64,000 nt of DNA, taken from positions 2,750,501 through 2,814,500 of the forward strand of contig NZ_OZ038525.1 in NCBI RefSeq assembly GCF_964036645.1, written 5' to 3'. The notes beneath the pieces are model-generated. The model did not search any database, was not told where the DNA came from, and saw only the letters and a list, made by a program, of their open reading frames with translations. Origin of the DNA: Tenacibaculum sp. 190524A02b (GTDB taxonomy: Bacteria; Bacteroidota; Bacteroidia; Flavobacteriales; Flavobacteriaceae). Shown one piece after another: positions 8,226 to 18,212 of this stretch. The position numbers and the translations under genes are program-made. Numbering within the stretch: position 1 is the stretch's first letter; every line of letters begins with the position of its first letter.

Positions 8226-11200
8226 TTAAAAATTTAAGTTAATATTAAGCCCTACACTTCTTGTTGATGGCTGCCCATAAATATCAACCCCTTGCAATCC
8301 CAACCCAGTACTAGCGGTAATATTAGGATCAAAAGGAGCTTCTTTGTGAATAAAGAATAAATTATTACCAATTAAAGAAATTCTCATTTTTTTAATAAAG
8401 TTATCTTTAAAATCAAAGTTATACCCTAAACTAACTTCTGCCAATCTAATATTTGTTGCATCGTAAACATACTCTCCTAAAATACCTGCTCTTCCACCAA
8501 CTTGTCCAAAATAATCCTTTGCATCTAATTGGGCACTAGCTCCATTTTTATCTACTACATTTATCATTCCTCCATTAGCATTTCTAGCGTCTGCTGTAGC
8601 CTGAGAAACCCCATACTGATCATTTACCGCTTCAGTAACACTTAACACCTCTCCTCCAAACTTACTATCTATTAAAAAATTAAAAGAAATATTACCTAGT
8701 GTAAAACTATTATTCCAACCTAGTGTAAAATCTGGCTGAGCACTCCCTACAGTCTCAAAATCGGTTTTTTGTAATGCGCCATCCACAGTCATTGGTACTC
8801 CGTTGCTATTTCTTAATAATTTTCTTGCTTGAATACTACCAAATTCCTCTCCTTCTACTAAAGCAAAACGATAACCATTAACCCCTGGAGGTGTTAATAT
8901 CGCTTCCCCTCCAAGTTCAGGATGCACAGACACCACTTCACTGTTATTAGTTGCCAAGTTTACATTGGTTTCCCAAGTAAAATTATCATTAACGATTGGC
9001 TTACCTGTTAAGGTTAACTCTATACCACTATTTTTAATTTCACCCGCATTTACTATATTTTGAACATAACCTTTTGTATTTGGCTCAGCTTGCACATAAA
9101 ATATCTGGTCTGTTGTCTTTGTATTATAATAGGTAAAATCTAAACCTAATCTATTTCCAAAAAATCGCCATTCTGTACCCACTTCAAATGATTTTTGCCT
9201 TTGAGGCTTAAGTACATCACCAACCCTTGGTCCAATCTGCGGATCCGTATAATTAGAAACTCCTAGTCTTATTTCTGCTAAAGGATTTGTAGCATAGACA
9301 GGTATATCTGTACCTACCTCAGCATATGAACCTCTTACTTTTGCGAAACTAATTGCATCAGGCATCTCGATCATTTCACTTAAAACTCCAGTTAAACCTA
9401 CAGATGGATAACTAAATGGCTTAGTTAAAGTAGAAGACCAATCTGTTCTAGTTGTAACATCTAAAAATAACATTTCTTTAAACCCTAAATTTAACGACCC
9501 AAAAACAGACTGTAACTCTCTATTTGAAACATTTTGAGCTATATTTTTAGTTGATGCAAAATTCTGAATTGAAAACCAGTTTGGGTGTGTAAGATTAAAC
9601 AAACCCGAGTCTAAAGAAATCTGATCTCCTAACCTATACTTTGTTAAACTAGTTCCTACTAATATGTTTGCAGTAAAATCATCTGAAATATCTAATTTAT
9701 AATTTCCTATTAAATCTATATACTGCTGCGTATTTTCAGTTTTTTCTAATATATATCGACCATGATTAGGAACTAGATTAGGATCACTTCCTGCGTACAT
9801 TTTTTTCTCATAAGTAAAAAACGATTTATCAAAACTACCTCTTGACTGTAATGAAAAGTTATCTGTAAATTGGTATTTTAAACTTAAACCCGCTAAAACT
9901 TTTTGAGCAATATCCCCACTTGGATTTCTATGAATTAACCAATATGGATTCTGTTGTATATTCTCATCAAATGAAGTCGCATATTGATCCATCATATTAT
10001 TCTCTACATTGAAATATTCATACCTTTTATAATTATCAAGGTTAATTCCTACGGGATTCAAATACAACCCCGTAAGTACATTAGCATACAATCCATTCCC
10101 TGGTCTATTGTTTATTCTTTGATCTGATAAATTAACATTAGCTGTAACACTTAATTTATCATCAAAAAACTTCATGGTTTCTTTCACATTTACATTATTA
10201 CGGATCATTCTATTTTCAGGAATTACCCCTTCTGCAATAGTGTTTGCATATGAAAAGAAAGTCTGCGCTTTCTCTGTACCTACTGACAAGGTAATTGCTT
10301 GAACTGAAGTATAACCTGTATTAAAAAAGTTTTCTGCATAATCATTACGCAAACCACTTGCTTTTGTTCCCCATGACTTTGGATCAGTTACATTTCCATT
10401 CTCTGCTATTGGCTGCCCCACAGATGGCGACTGATATTCTGACTGTAGTTTTGGCAACGACAATACATTATCTATAGTCAAACTAGAGCTAAAATTAACA
10501 GACAATCTTCCTTTTTTCCCGCTCTTTGTGGTAATCAAAACCACTCCATTTCCTCCTTGGCTTCCATAAAGAGCTGCAGCAGAAGCTCCTCTTAAGACAG
10601 AGATACTCTCAATATCATCAGGGTTAATCATTGACATTGCGTCACCTCCATCTCTATTCCCAGTTTGACCTCCAAAAATATCTGTACCTGGCTCAGAACC
10701 ATTTGAACCATTTCCTTGATTTAGCATTGGAACTCCATCAATAACATATAAAGGATCATTATTTGTAGTTGATGAATTACCTCTTAATACCACCTTGGCA
10801 GCACCTCCCAGCCCTGAAGAACTTCTATTAATAGTTATACCTGCAGATTTACCTGACAAACTATTAATTGGATTTGTTTGTTTAACTTTAGTTAACTCAT
10901 CTCCTCCTACTTCTTGAGCTGCATAAGTCAATGCTTTTTTCTCCTTTTTTATACCTAATGCAGTCACCACAACCTCTTTAAGTAAATTACCTTCTTCTAA
11001 AGCTATGTTTAAAGTTGTTTGATTAAGTATTATTACTGATTTAGGGCTCATACCTACGTACGTAAAAGTCAACGTATCCCCCGTATTTACTTTAATTTCA
11101 TAATTTCCATCAAAATCAGTTTCTACCCCCTTTGTTGTTCCTTGAATAAGAACACTTACCCCAGGTAGCGGCTCTCCATCCGCTTTAGATGTTACTACTC

Positions 11201-11288
11201 CTGTTATTGTTTTCTCTTGAGCTATTGTTACTTGAATCAGTAAAAAAGAAAAACAAAATAACAGTAGTGAAATTTTATTTTTTTTCAT
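8226..11288 (-). CDS. susC: SusC/RagA-family TonB-linked outer-membrane transporter (inner pair)
   Basis: Beta-barrel importer energised by TonB. Order of parts: signal peptide 1-23 (LLLFCFSFLLIQVTIAQ), carboxypeptidase-D-like domain (ITGVVTSKADGEPLPGVSVLIQGTTKG), TonB box region (NLLKEVVVTALGIKKEKKAL), plug with DPLYVIDGVPM and GGNGVVLITTKSGKKG, then the barrel ending in a terminal beta strand (TRSVGLNINLNF). Length is 1020 aa. The first ~120 residues and the 33-base leader are nearly identical to those of the outer susC at 13148-16210, and both proteins have the same length. The barrel sequences differ more, suggesting different ligands. Followed at 5 bases by its susD. Confidence 0.95.
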   Translation of the reverse strand: MKKNKISLLLFCFSFLLIQVTIAQEKTITGVVTSKADGEPLPGVSVLIQGTTKGVETDFDGNYEIKVNTGDTLTFTYVGMSPKSVIILNQTTLNIALEEGNLLKEVVVTALGIKKEKKALTYAAQEVGGDELTKVKQTNPINSLSGKSAGITINRSSSGLGGAAKVVLRGNSSTTNNDPLYVIDGVPMLNQGNGSNGSEPGTDIFGGQTGNRDGGDAMSMINPDDIESISVLRGASAAALYGSQGGNGVVLITTKSGKKGRLSVNFSSSLTIDNVLSLPKLQSEYQSPSVGQPIAENGNVTDPKSWGTKASGLRNDYAENFFNTGYTSVQAITLSVGTEKAQTFFSYANTIAEGVIPENRMIRNNVNVKETMKFFDDKLSVTANVNLSDQRINNRPGNGLYANVLTGLYLNPVGINLDNYKRYEYFNVENNMMDQYATSFDENIQQNPYWLIHRNPSGDIAQKVLAGLSLKYQFTDNFSLQSRGSFDKSFFTYEKKMYAGSDPNLVPNHGRYILEKTENTQQYIDLIGNYKLDISDDFTANILVGTSLTKYRLGDQISLDSGLFNLTHPNWFSIQNFASTKNIAQNVSNRELQSVFGSLNLGFKEMLFLDVTTRTDWSSTLTKPFSYPSVGLTGVLSEMIEMPDAISFAKVRGSYAEVGTDIPVYATNPLAEIRLGVSNYTDPQIGPRVGDVLKPQRQKSFEVGTEWRFFGNRLGLDFTYYNTKTTDQIFYVQAEPNTKGYVQNIVNAGEIKNSGIELTLTGKPIVNDNFTWETNVNLATNNSEVVSVHPELGGEAILTPPGVNGYRFALVEGEEFGSIQARKLLRNSNGVPMTVDGALQKTDFETVGSAQPDFTLGWNNSFTLGNISFNFLIDSKFGGEVLSVTEAVNDQYGVSQATADARNANGGMINVVDKNGASAQLDAKDYFGQVGGRAGILGEYVYDATNIRLAEVSLGYNFDFKDNFIKKMRISLIGNNLFFIHKEAPFDPNITASTGLGLQGVDIYGQPSTRSVGLNINLNF

Positions 11289-11321
11289 GAATAAGTTAAT
11301 TAATTATTTGCTTAAAGTTAT
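11289..11321 (-). promoter_or_regulatory. Conserved 33-base 5' leader of inner susC
   Basis: The 33 bases directly upstream of the ATG match those upstream of the outer susC (16211-16243) at 32 of 33 positions. Further upstream the two regions diverge quickly. It may be a post-transcriptional control site or a trace of duplication. Confidence 0.6.
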
Positions 11322-11490
11322 ATAGCTATAAAAATGTTTAAAAAAAATACATCCAAACAACACTAATAAAACAACAAACAACAACATTTTATACACTAAC
11401 AGCTTATTTTCAATTTTTTAACAAAAAACATTCTTAAAACATAATTTCAACACTTTTTAAACTATACCTCTCCCTTACGAAACATGCATA

Positions 11491-11530
11491 AAAATAAAAA
11501 AATCGGAAGTAGATAATACTACTTCCGATT
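11491..11530 (-). terminator. Rho-independent terminator of the outer susC-susD pair
   Basis: Perfect 12-bp stem AATCGGAAGTAG (11501-11512) / CTACTTCCGATT (11519-11530) with a 6-base loop. On the minus strand it is followed by a T-rich run (plus-strand A's 11491-11500). It lies 49 bases after the susD stop. Confidence 0.88.
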
Positions 11531-11579
11531 TTCAATGATTATTAACTATACTTTCTATATAAATAGTAAACCTACCACC

Positions 11580-13136
11580 TTAATTAACATCCCACCATAA
11601 TGATGTAGAATAAGCATCTGGCCCCTGAACACTAACTGCATATTGAACTGCATTTGGATTTTGTGATTTAGTTGCCTGAGAGTAATTAAGACGTTTTCCC
11701 ATTTTATTATTAACCCCACCTGTTGTATCTGCCCAATCATTGGTGCTTGTAAACGTTTTATCTGGAAAAACATTTAAATCGAATCTTCTCATTACTGACC
11801 AAGCCTCATATCCATTTGTATAAGCAGCATACCATCTATTTAACCCTATTTGCTGCATTGCTGTAGCTGGAGTTGCAGACAATTGAGCTGATGTTTCATT
11901 TGTAATATAACTATCAACCAAAGCTACATCAGCATTCCAATCCTGACCATTAGCTCTTATAGCATTCTCAAAATGAGCCTGAGCTCCACCTAAATTAGTA
12001 GCATATTTAGCTTCTGCTTGTAATAATTCAGCTTCCGCATATGTCATAGTTATAAAAGGGAAGTTTTCATCATTCCAAATACGTTCATTCGGTTTAGAAA
12101 AACTCTCAAATGTTCTACTAGCAGCATAAGAAGCTTTAGCAGCCACCTTAGCTCCAGAATAATCATTCCATACACCAGCAGTTCCTCCATCTACAGGAGT
12201 TGCAAATCCGAATAACCTAGGATCATTATTTGATTTAAAAGACTCAACCAATGTTTCTGAAACGACCCATGAAGCTGCATTGCCACAGCACCCTTGAAAT
12301 GTGTGCCAGATATCATAGTAACCATTAAATACAGGATCAGCATTTGAAGGATCTTGAGCTATCTGGAAATTATCTGCTGAACTTGCTATAAATGGATTTT
12401 GCAAAGCTTCTGTTATAATTGCTTGATTACCTCCGTTAGCATCTTTACTTCTTAATGCCATTCTCAATAACAATGTATTAGCAGCTGCTAACCATTTTTG
12501 TGAATCTCCAGCATAAACCATATCTCCATCTGCAATACCATCAATAACTCCATTACATGATTTCAACGTATTAATAGCGCTTGATAAATCTTGCATAATC
12601 ATCTTGTACACTTCTTGTTGGCTTTCAAATTTAGGGATACCTCCTAAACCTCCTTCTGTATATGGCACCGCTCCAAAAACATCAGTCATTCTTTGATAGA
12701 AAAATCCTTTGATAACTTTCACAACCGCATTACCACAAGTATCCTCTAACCTTCCTCCTGCTGAAGTTAACTTCAACAACTCAGCTAAAGGCGCTGATAC
12801 TTCAGAAAAAGGCGTATCCCAAGCTGCATCATTCCATGCAGTATTATCATACCTGAATCCAGCTCCGTTTCCAAACCATGTTCCTGAGAAACTAAATGAA
12901 AACTGTTCCGCAAATCGAGTTCCAAAAATTAAATTACCTCTCCAAGTATTATAACGTGCTTCTACAAAAGCATGCCTCTGAACTTGGGTTAGTAAAGGAG
13001 ATATATTATCCAACGTCTCTGATGAAACATTATTAGTATCTGTATTAATTTGTTCAAAATCTGTAGTACACGAATATACACAAAAGCATAGCGCTGTAAT
13101 ACCTACTATTTTCTTTATATATTTAATTACTTTCAT
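11580..13136 (-). CDS. susD: SusD/RagB-family outer-membrane lipoprotein (outer pair)
   Basis: Second SusD-like lipoprotein, 518 aa. The signal peptide ends in a lipobox (FCVYSC, Cys23), followed by TTDFEQINTDTNN, which resembles the start of the other SusD. The C-terminal block GLNRWYAAYTNGYEAWSVMRRFDL and the terminal SLWWDVN parallel those of the first SusD (QEAWSEFRRTGYPR, RLWWDTGG). It follows the outer susC by 11 bases and precedes the terminator at 11491-11530. The role is glycan capture at the cell surface with its SusC partner; the specific ligand cannot be read from sequence. Confidence 0.93.
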   Translation of the reverse strand: MKVIKYIKKIVGITALCFCVYSCTTDFEQINTDTNNVSSETLDNISPLLTQVQRHAFVEARYNTWRGNLIFGTRFAEQFSFSFSGTWFGNGAGFRYDNTAWNDAAWDTPFSEVSAPLAELLKLTSAGGRLEDTCGNAVVKVIKGFFYQRMTDVFGAVPYTEGGLGGIPKFESQQEVYKMIMQDLSSAINTLKSCNGVIDGIADGDMVYAGDSQKWLAAANTLLLRMALRSKDANGGNQAIITEALQNPFIASSADNFQIAQDPSNADPVFNGYYDIWHTFQGCCGNAASWVVSETLVESFKSNNDPRLFGFATPVDGGTAGVWNDYSGAKVAAKASYAASRTFESFSKPNERIWNDENFPFITMTYAEAELLQAEAKYATNLGGAQAHFENAIRANGQDWNADVALVDSYITNETSAQLSATPATAMQQIGLNRWYAAYTNGYEAWSVMRRFDLNVFPDKTFTSTNDWADTTGGVNNKMGKRLNYSQATKSQNPNAVQYAVSVQGPDAYSTSLWWDVN

Positions 13137-13147
13137 TCTTTTTAGAT

Positions 13148-16100
13148 TTAAAATTTAACTGATAAGTTTAAACCATAACTTCTTGTACCAGGTAATGACA
13201 AAAGCTCTATACCTTGTGCATTTCTAGTATTAAATCCTGAAACTTCAGGATCAAAGCTTTCCGTTTCTCTATGAAAAAAGAAAAGGTTTCGACCAATTAA
13301 CTGAATAGAAGCACTTGAAATATTTAACTTACTAAGTAACGTTTTAGGTAAGTTATAACCAATCGCTAGCTCTTTTAACTTAATATAGTCTGCATCAAAA
13401 ACATAATCTTCTATTATTCTTTCACCAGCAACCGTTTGATAATATTGTTGAGCAGGAACAGCTGTTGTATTTACAGCTCCAGAAGACTCTACAATACTAT
13501 TTGGTACTACAATTCCATTTTCTCTTCCTTGCAAAGTTCTTGTACTATTACCGTTAACATCTAATATCATGTCTGTCCTAGACAATATTTGCCCACCTAC
13601 TTTTGAAGAAACTAAAAAACGAAGAGAAAAGTCTTTATATCTAAAATCACTAGTAACTCCACCTAACCAATCAGGGTTAAAATTACCAAATGTTTGCTGT
13701 TCATCAGAAGCCAATGGCCTCCCATCATCTCCAACTAAAATTTGACCTTGGTCGTTTCTTTTGTATCCAAAACCAACAATATCTCCATATCTCCCATTAT
13801 TAGTTGCTAAAATTCGGAAAGGAGTATTCCCTGTAATTGGAGCCAAAGGAATAACATCTGTACTTAAATCTTGTACTGTAGTTCTATTATGAGAATAATT
13901 AATCCCTAGATTCCAAGAAACATCCTCTTTCTTAATAATATCATAATTAATTCCCACTTCTATTCCTTTATTTATTAAAGTTCCTTCATTCAGTAAGAAC
14001 TCTTCATATCCAGACTCAACAGGTGCTGGTAAACGAATTACCTGATCTTCTGTTTGTGTATCATAATAAGAAAAATCAACACCTAACCTATTTTTAATAA
14101 ACTTACCTTCTAAACCAAACTCTAATGACTTTGTTGTTTGTGGCAATAAATTGGGGTTCGGCTTTACATTCGTTGTAGTTAAAACTCCATTATTTAAATA
14201 CGTAGGTTCCGTTAAATATCTTGAATGAATAATATATGAACCTATATCTCCATCACTACCTACTTGCGCCCAAGAACCTCTCAATTTCAAATAATTTAAA
14301 TCCTCAGATCCTATACCAAACATATCAGTAATAACAGCACTTAAAGATACCGATGGGTAGAAAAACGAATTGTTATTTGATGGCAAAACTGATGACCAAT
14401 CATTTCTTGCTGTAATTTGCGCAAATAAATACCCTCTAAAATCAAGATCTAATGTTGAATATAACGAGTTTACCCTTCTTTCATAAACACCAGTTCCTTG
14501 GTCAGAAACATAACTTTCCGTATTTAACACATTATAAATCCCAGGAAGCCTTAACCCGTTTCCTTCACCTCCCTTTACAGTACCTTTGTAATCTAAGCGG
14601 TTACCACCACCAGTAACTGTAGCCGTTAAATCTTCATTTAGTTCTCTAGTATAAGTCACTAAAAAATCAATATTCGTTTCTTGATTTGTATAGGTATTAT
14701 CAGAAACACGCCCTCCAGCTATGGTTGGATGGTTTTGAGGTGCCCATCCTAAAAAACTCTGAGTAGTATAATCACTACCCGCTCTTATAACTGCATTTAA
14801 ATTATCATTAAATTGATAATTGGCTCTCACATACCCAAACACTCTATTTCTTACATCTTCAGTACCTACAGTATTCACCGAACTAAACGGATTGTTAAAT
14901 GAACCTGAGCGAGGCACAACCGTAGGGTTAGCTTCCAATTCATTAATATTAACATTACGCGGCATTGAGTATAAAGCATTTACCACGTTATCTGGCCATA
15001 CAGAAAGAGCCGGTCTATTATTTACTTTTTGATTAATATAATTTGCTTTTAAATCTACCGTTAACTTACCTATATCTAATTTTGAATACGCCGCAAAAGC
15101 ATTTTTTTGCAATTCATTATTAGGTACAACACCATGAATATCACTTCTTGTATAGGAGATTCTTGAAGTCATTTTTTCACTTCCTCCATCAACATAAAAT
15201 GAGTTAATCATTGTACTTCCACCTGAGAAGAAATCTTTAACATTATTTGGGTTCGCTTCATATCGCCCATTTTTATCTGTCCACAATAATTGATTAGAAC
15301 CATCTAGTTTTGGTCCCCAGCTACCAAATGACCTTAAAGAACCATCCGTAGGGATTGCCCCTAAAGAACCTTGCCCATACGTATTTTGAAATTCTGGTAA
15401 AAAAGCTACCTCTTCAAAAGTTACTGAAGAATTGAACCCTATAGACATTTTCCCTTTTTTTCCTTTTTTGGTCGTTATCATAATTACACCATTAGAAGCT
15501 CTTGCTCCATACAAAGCTGCTGCGTTAGCTCCCTTAAGAACAGAAACACTTTCAATATCATCTGGATTTATATCTGCTACACCATTACCTATGGAGAACC
15601 CATTCCCCCATTCATCAACATTACCTGAATTCTCAGTATTATCAATCGGCACCCCATCAACAACATATAAAGCCTGATTACTACCTGTAATAGAGTTATT
15701 CCCTCTTATCACCATCCTATTAGCACTCCCCACACCTGCAGAAGCCTGGTTAATTTCAAGCCCCGCAACTCTACCTTGTAAAGAGTTCACAACATTAGGA
15801 TCCTTTGCCATTTGCAAATCTTCTGCTTTTACATTACTTACAGCATATCCTAATGCTTTCTTTTCTTTCTTTATACCTAATGCAGTTACAACCACCTCAT
15901 CAAGCAAACTATCTTCTTCTAAAGCAACATTTAATTGTGTTTGATTTTGTACAACGACTGCTTTTTGTTTCATACCTACATAATTAAACACTAAGGTTTT
16001 ACCTGTAGCTACTTTAATTTGATAATTCCCATCAAAATCAGTCTCAACCCCTTTTGTCGTCCCCTGAACAACAACACTTACTCCTGGCAATGGCTCTCCA

Positions 16101-16210
16101 TCCATCTTGGAGGTTACCACCCCAGTTATCGTTTTCTCTTGCGCCATTGTTACCTGAATAAGCAAGAAAGAAAAACAAAGTAATAGTAGTAAAATTTTAT
16201 TTTTTTTCAT
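13148..16210 (-). CDS. susC: SusC/RagA-family TonB-linked outer-membrane transporter (outer pair)
   Basis: Beta-barrel TonB-dependent importer, 1020 aa from the chosen start. I place the start at the ATG at 16208-16210 (MKKNKILLLLLCFSFLLIQ), because this gives a normal signal peptide, matches the start of the inner susC, and follows the conserved leader; a longer reading frame to 16297 adds an unlikely hydrophobic stretch. Parts: signal peptide to AQ at residue 23, carboxypeptidase-D-like domain (VVTSKMDGEPLPGVSVVVQG), TonB box region (SLLDEVVVTALGIKKEKKAL), plug with ALYVVDGVPIDN and RASNGVIMITTKKGKKG, barrel ending SLPGTRSYGLNLSVKF. It is divergent from the LytS/LytTR genes starting at 16405, which suggests shared control. 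Confidence 0.95.
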   Translation of the reverse strand: MKKNKILLLLLCFSFLLIQVTMAQEKTITGVVTSKMDGEPLPGVSVVVQGTTKGVETDFDGNYQIKVATGKTLVFNYVGMKQKAVVVQNQTQLNVALEEDSLLDEVVVTALGIKKEKKALGYAVSNVKAEDLQMAKDPNVVNSLQGRVAGLEINQASAGVGSANRMVIRGNNSITGSNQALYVVDGVPIDNTENSGNVDEWGNGFSIGNGVADINPDDIESVSVLKGANAAALYGARASNGVIMITTKKGKKGKMSIGFNSSVTFEEVAFLPEFQNTYGQGSLGAIPTDGSLRSFGSWGPKLDGSNQLLWTDKNGRYEANPNNVKDFFSGGSTMINSFYVDGGSEKMTSRISYTRSDIHGVVPNNELQKNAFAAYSKLDIGKLTVDLKANYINQKVNNRPALSVWPDNVVNALYSMPRNVNINELEANPTVVPRSGSFNNPFSSVNTVGTEDVRNRVFGYVRANYQFNDNLNAVIRAGSDYTTQSFLGWAPQNHPTIAGGRVSDNTYTNQETNIDFLVTYTRELNEDLTATVTGGGNRLDYKGTVKGGEGNGLRLPGIYNVLNTESYVSDQGTGVYERRVNSLYSTLDLDFRGYLFAQITARNDWSSVLPSNNNSFFYPSVSLSAVITDMFGIGSEDLNYLKLRGSWAQVGSDGDIGSYIIHSRYLTEPTYLNNGVLTTTNVKPNPNLLPQTTKSLEFGLEGKFIKNRLGVDFSYYDTQTEDQVIRLPAPVESGYEEFLLNEGTLINKGIEVGINYDIIKKEDVSWNLGINYSHNRTTVQDLSTDVIPLAPITGNTPFRILATNNGRYGDIVGFGYKRNDQGQILVGDDGRPLASDEQQTFGNFNPDWLGGVTSDFRYKDFSLRFLVSSKVGGQILSRTDMILDVNGNSTRTLQGRENGIVVPNSIVESSGAVNTTAVPAQQYYQTVAGERIIEDYVFDADYIKLKELAIGYNLPKTLLSKLNISSASIQLIGRNLFFFHRETESFDPEVSGFNTRNAQGIELLSLPGTRSYGLNLSVKF

Positions 16211-16243
16211 GAATAAGTTAATTAATTGTTTGCTTAAAGTTAT
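16211..16243 (-). promoter_or_regulatory. Conserved 33-base 5' leader of outer susC
   Basis: Near-identical twin (one mismatch) of 11289-11321, directly upstream of the susC start codon. It supports the ATG at 16210 as the true start. Confidence 0.6.
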
Positions 16244-16404
16244 GCACTTACAAAACCCTAAAAAAAAAATTATATACCAACAACACAAAATAAACAATGA
16301 ATAGCTTTTATTTATAGACCACCATCAATTAACATTTATTTAGCATTTGGAACAATTAAAAAAACGTTATAAATTACGAACCAAACAGTCCTTTTATTAG
16401 CATT

Positions 16405-17448
16405 TTGAGTAAAAAAAAATATTCCAATAGAACTATAAAAAAAGAATACCATATTATTTTTTGGGTAGGGTATTTTATTTTTAACGTTATTAGATGGGGA
16501 AGTTACTTTGACGATTATTGGTATTCATTTAAATCCAATTTAGTTGAGTTTCCTTTACATATGATACTAGCATACACTAACGTATACTATTTTATACCTA
16601 AATTTCTAATTCAAAAAAAGTACAAAAGATACATTTCCCTTCTTGTTATATCTTTGTGCATTCTATACATTATTAGAACAGGGCTTAATTATTTTTTAGT
16701 CACTAAAAACATATGGCCAGAAGCTGAAGGAATCCAAGAAGCTTTTACCTTTAATCATATTGTTGCCGTAACCTTAGGAGAACTTTATGTTTTAGCATTG
16801 GTTACAGCTATAAAGCTCACTGTTGACTGGACCAACCAAAGAATGCGAATTGACAATCTTAAAAAAGAGCATTTAAAAAGTGAGTTAAACTTCCTAAAAA
16901 CTCAAATTCAACCTCATTTTTTCTTCAACACTCTAAACAACCTCTACTCTTTAGCTTTAGAAAAATCAAACAAAGCTCCTTCAGTTGTCTTAAAACTCTC
17001 TGACATCATGCAATATGTATTGTATGAAATAAAAGACACCAAAGTACCTCTTTTAAAAGAAATAGATTATATTCAAAACTATCTTGATCTTGAACTACTA
17101 AGATGTAATAAAGACTCTGAAATAGATGTTAATATTATAGGAGATATAAACAATGTAAAAATACCCCCACTTATTTTTTTATCTTATATTGAAAATTGTT
17201 TTAAACACGGTAATAAGGCTAGTACCGATTTTTATATTTACATTAGTTTCGAGAAAACCGAAAGCAATACTTTAATTTTCACCTTAAAGAATACTTTTGA
17301 TTTTTTAGAAACACCAAAAACAAAAAGCGGAATTGGTAACGCCAACACCAAAAGACGATTAGATTTGATTTTTAAAGACAATTACCTATTAGATCTTAGT
17401 CACAACAACAATTTATATACTATAAAACTAGAAATCCCTATAAACTAA
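16405..17448 (+). CDS. LytS/YpdA-type sensor histidine kinase
   Basis: Membrane sensor of the LytTR two-component class, 347 aa. About four hydrophobic segments lie in residues 15-140 (HIIFWVGYFIFNVIRW, ISLLVISLCILYIIRTG, VAVTLGELYVLALVTAI). These are followed by the His_kinase domain with the phospho-acceptor box LKTQIQPHFFFNTLNNLYSLA (His171), and an ATPase part with IENCFKHG (N-box) and GIGNANTKRRLDLIF. The start is a TTG at 16405; the next in-frame Met would delete the first membrane segment. The response regulator starts 11 bases after the stop. Divergent from the outer susC, so it probably controls the susCD or nagP genes; the signal is unknown. Confidence 0.92.
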   Translation: MSKKKYSNRTIKKEYHIIFWVGYFIFNVIRWGSYFDDYWYSFKSNLVEFPLHMILAYTNVYYFIPKFLIQKKYKRYISLLVISLCILYIIRTGLNYFLVTKNIWPEAEGIQEAFTFNHIVAVTLGELYVLALVTAIKLTVDWTNQRMRIDNLKKEHLKSELNFLKTQIQPHFFFNTLNNLYSLALEKSNKAPSVVLKLSDIMQYVLYEIKDTKVPLLKEIDYIQNYLDLELLRCNKDSEIDVNIIGDINNVKIPPLIFLSYIENCFKHGNKASTDFYIYISFEKTESNTLIFTLKNTFDFLETPKTKSGIGNANTKRRLDLIFKDNYLLDLSHNNNLYTIKLEIPIN

Positions 17449-17459
17449 AACTGAACAAC

Positions 17460-18176
17460 GTGAAGATAAACTGTGTTATAATAGACGATGAGCCTTTAGC
17501 AATTAATGTTATTAAAAAACACTTGGAAGAATTTCAAAATGTAACTATTGTAGATACATTTAACAACCCATTAGAAGCAATAGAAACTCTAGAAAAAGAA
17601 AAAGTAGACGTTTTATTCCTAGACATTAATATGCCTAAAATGAATGGATTAGAATTCCTTAAAAATATATCTATTAAACCATATGTTATTATTACAACAG
17701 CTTATAGGGAATTTGCTGCAGATAGTTATGAATTAGATGTATTGGACTACCTTGTAAAACCAATTCCTTTTCCTAGGTTTTTAAAATCTATTAACAAATT
17801 AACACAACAAATACATCTTAACCACAATATCAAGGAGGCTCCATTAGGAAATGAAGATTCATATATTTTTCTAAAAGTAGATAAAAAATTAGTAAAAGTT
17901 CTATACGACAACATACTATACATTGAAAGCTTAAAAGATTACATCAAAGTATCTACAACTACTGGTAATTATATTGTTCACAAATCATTAACTAGTATAA
18001 CAGAAGAATTACCCAGTAATAACTTTTTACGAATACACAGGTCTTACACAATTGCTATTAACAAAGTAGCTTCCATTGAAGGCAACTCTATAGAGATTAA
18101 CAGCAAAAGAATCCCAATTGGTCGCAAGTATATTAACAACACTAAACAAGTTATTTTAAAAAACACCAACGCCTAA
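17460..18176 (+). CDS. LytTR-type response regulator
   Basis: Cytoplasmic DNA-binding regulator, 238 aa, starting with GTG at 17460. The receiver domain occupies residues 1-~120: acidic pocket IIDDEP, phospho-acceptor Asp55 in LFLDINMP, then ITTAYREFAADSYELDVLDYLVKPIPFPRF. A LytTR DNA-binding domain follows from about residue 140 (VKVLYDNILYIESLKDYIKVST, FLRIHRSYTIAINKVASIEGNSIEI, RIPIGRKY). It is paired with the kinase ending 11 bases upstream. LytTR regulators are not the usual controllers of SusCD loci, which makes the pairing here notable. Confidence 0.94.
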   Translation: MKINCVIIDDEPLAINVIKKHLEEFQNVTIVDTFNNPLEAIETLEKEKVDVLFLDINMPKMNGLEFLKNISIKPYVIITTAYREFAADSYELDVLDYLVKPIPFPRFLKSINKLTQQIHLNHNIKEAPLGNEDSYIFLKVDKKLVKVLYDNILYIESLKDYIKVSTTTGNYIVHKSLTSITEELPSNNFLRIHRSYTIAINKVASIEGNSIEINSKRIPIGRKYINNTKQVILKNTNA

Positions 18177-18204
18177 TTAAAGAAAATTAAATTGATCTTA
18201 GTTT

Positions 18205-18212
18205 TAGATTTG
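18205..18212 (+). promoter_or_regulatory. Candidate -7 element (TAGATTTG) before the sugar permease
   Basis: TAGATTTG fits TAnnTTTG and lies in the 196-base gap between the response regulator and the permease. It would leave a leader of about 155 bases. Confidence 0.3.

Noticed and set aside
11555..11773. Minus-strand frame within susD
   Set aside because: It overlaps the supported susD gene in another frame and shows no family features.
15432..15677. Plus-strand frame opposite susC
   Set aside because: It is the complement of a conserved plug-domain region; a shadow.
16211..16297. N-terminal extension of the outer susC
   Set aside because: The added residues form an odd hydrophobic stretch before a normal signal peptide, and the region contains the leader conserved with the inner susC. 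The start at 16210 is preferred.
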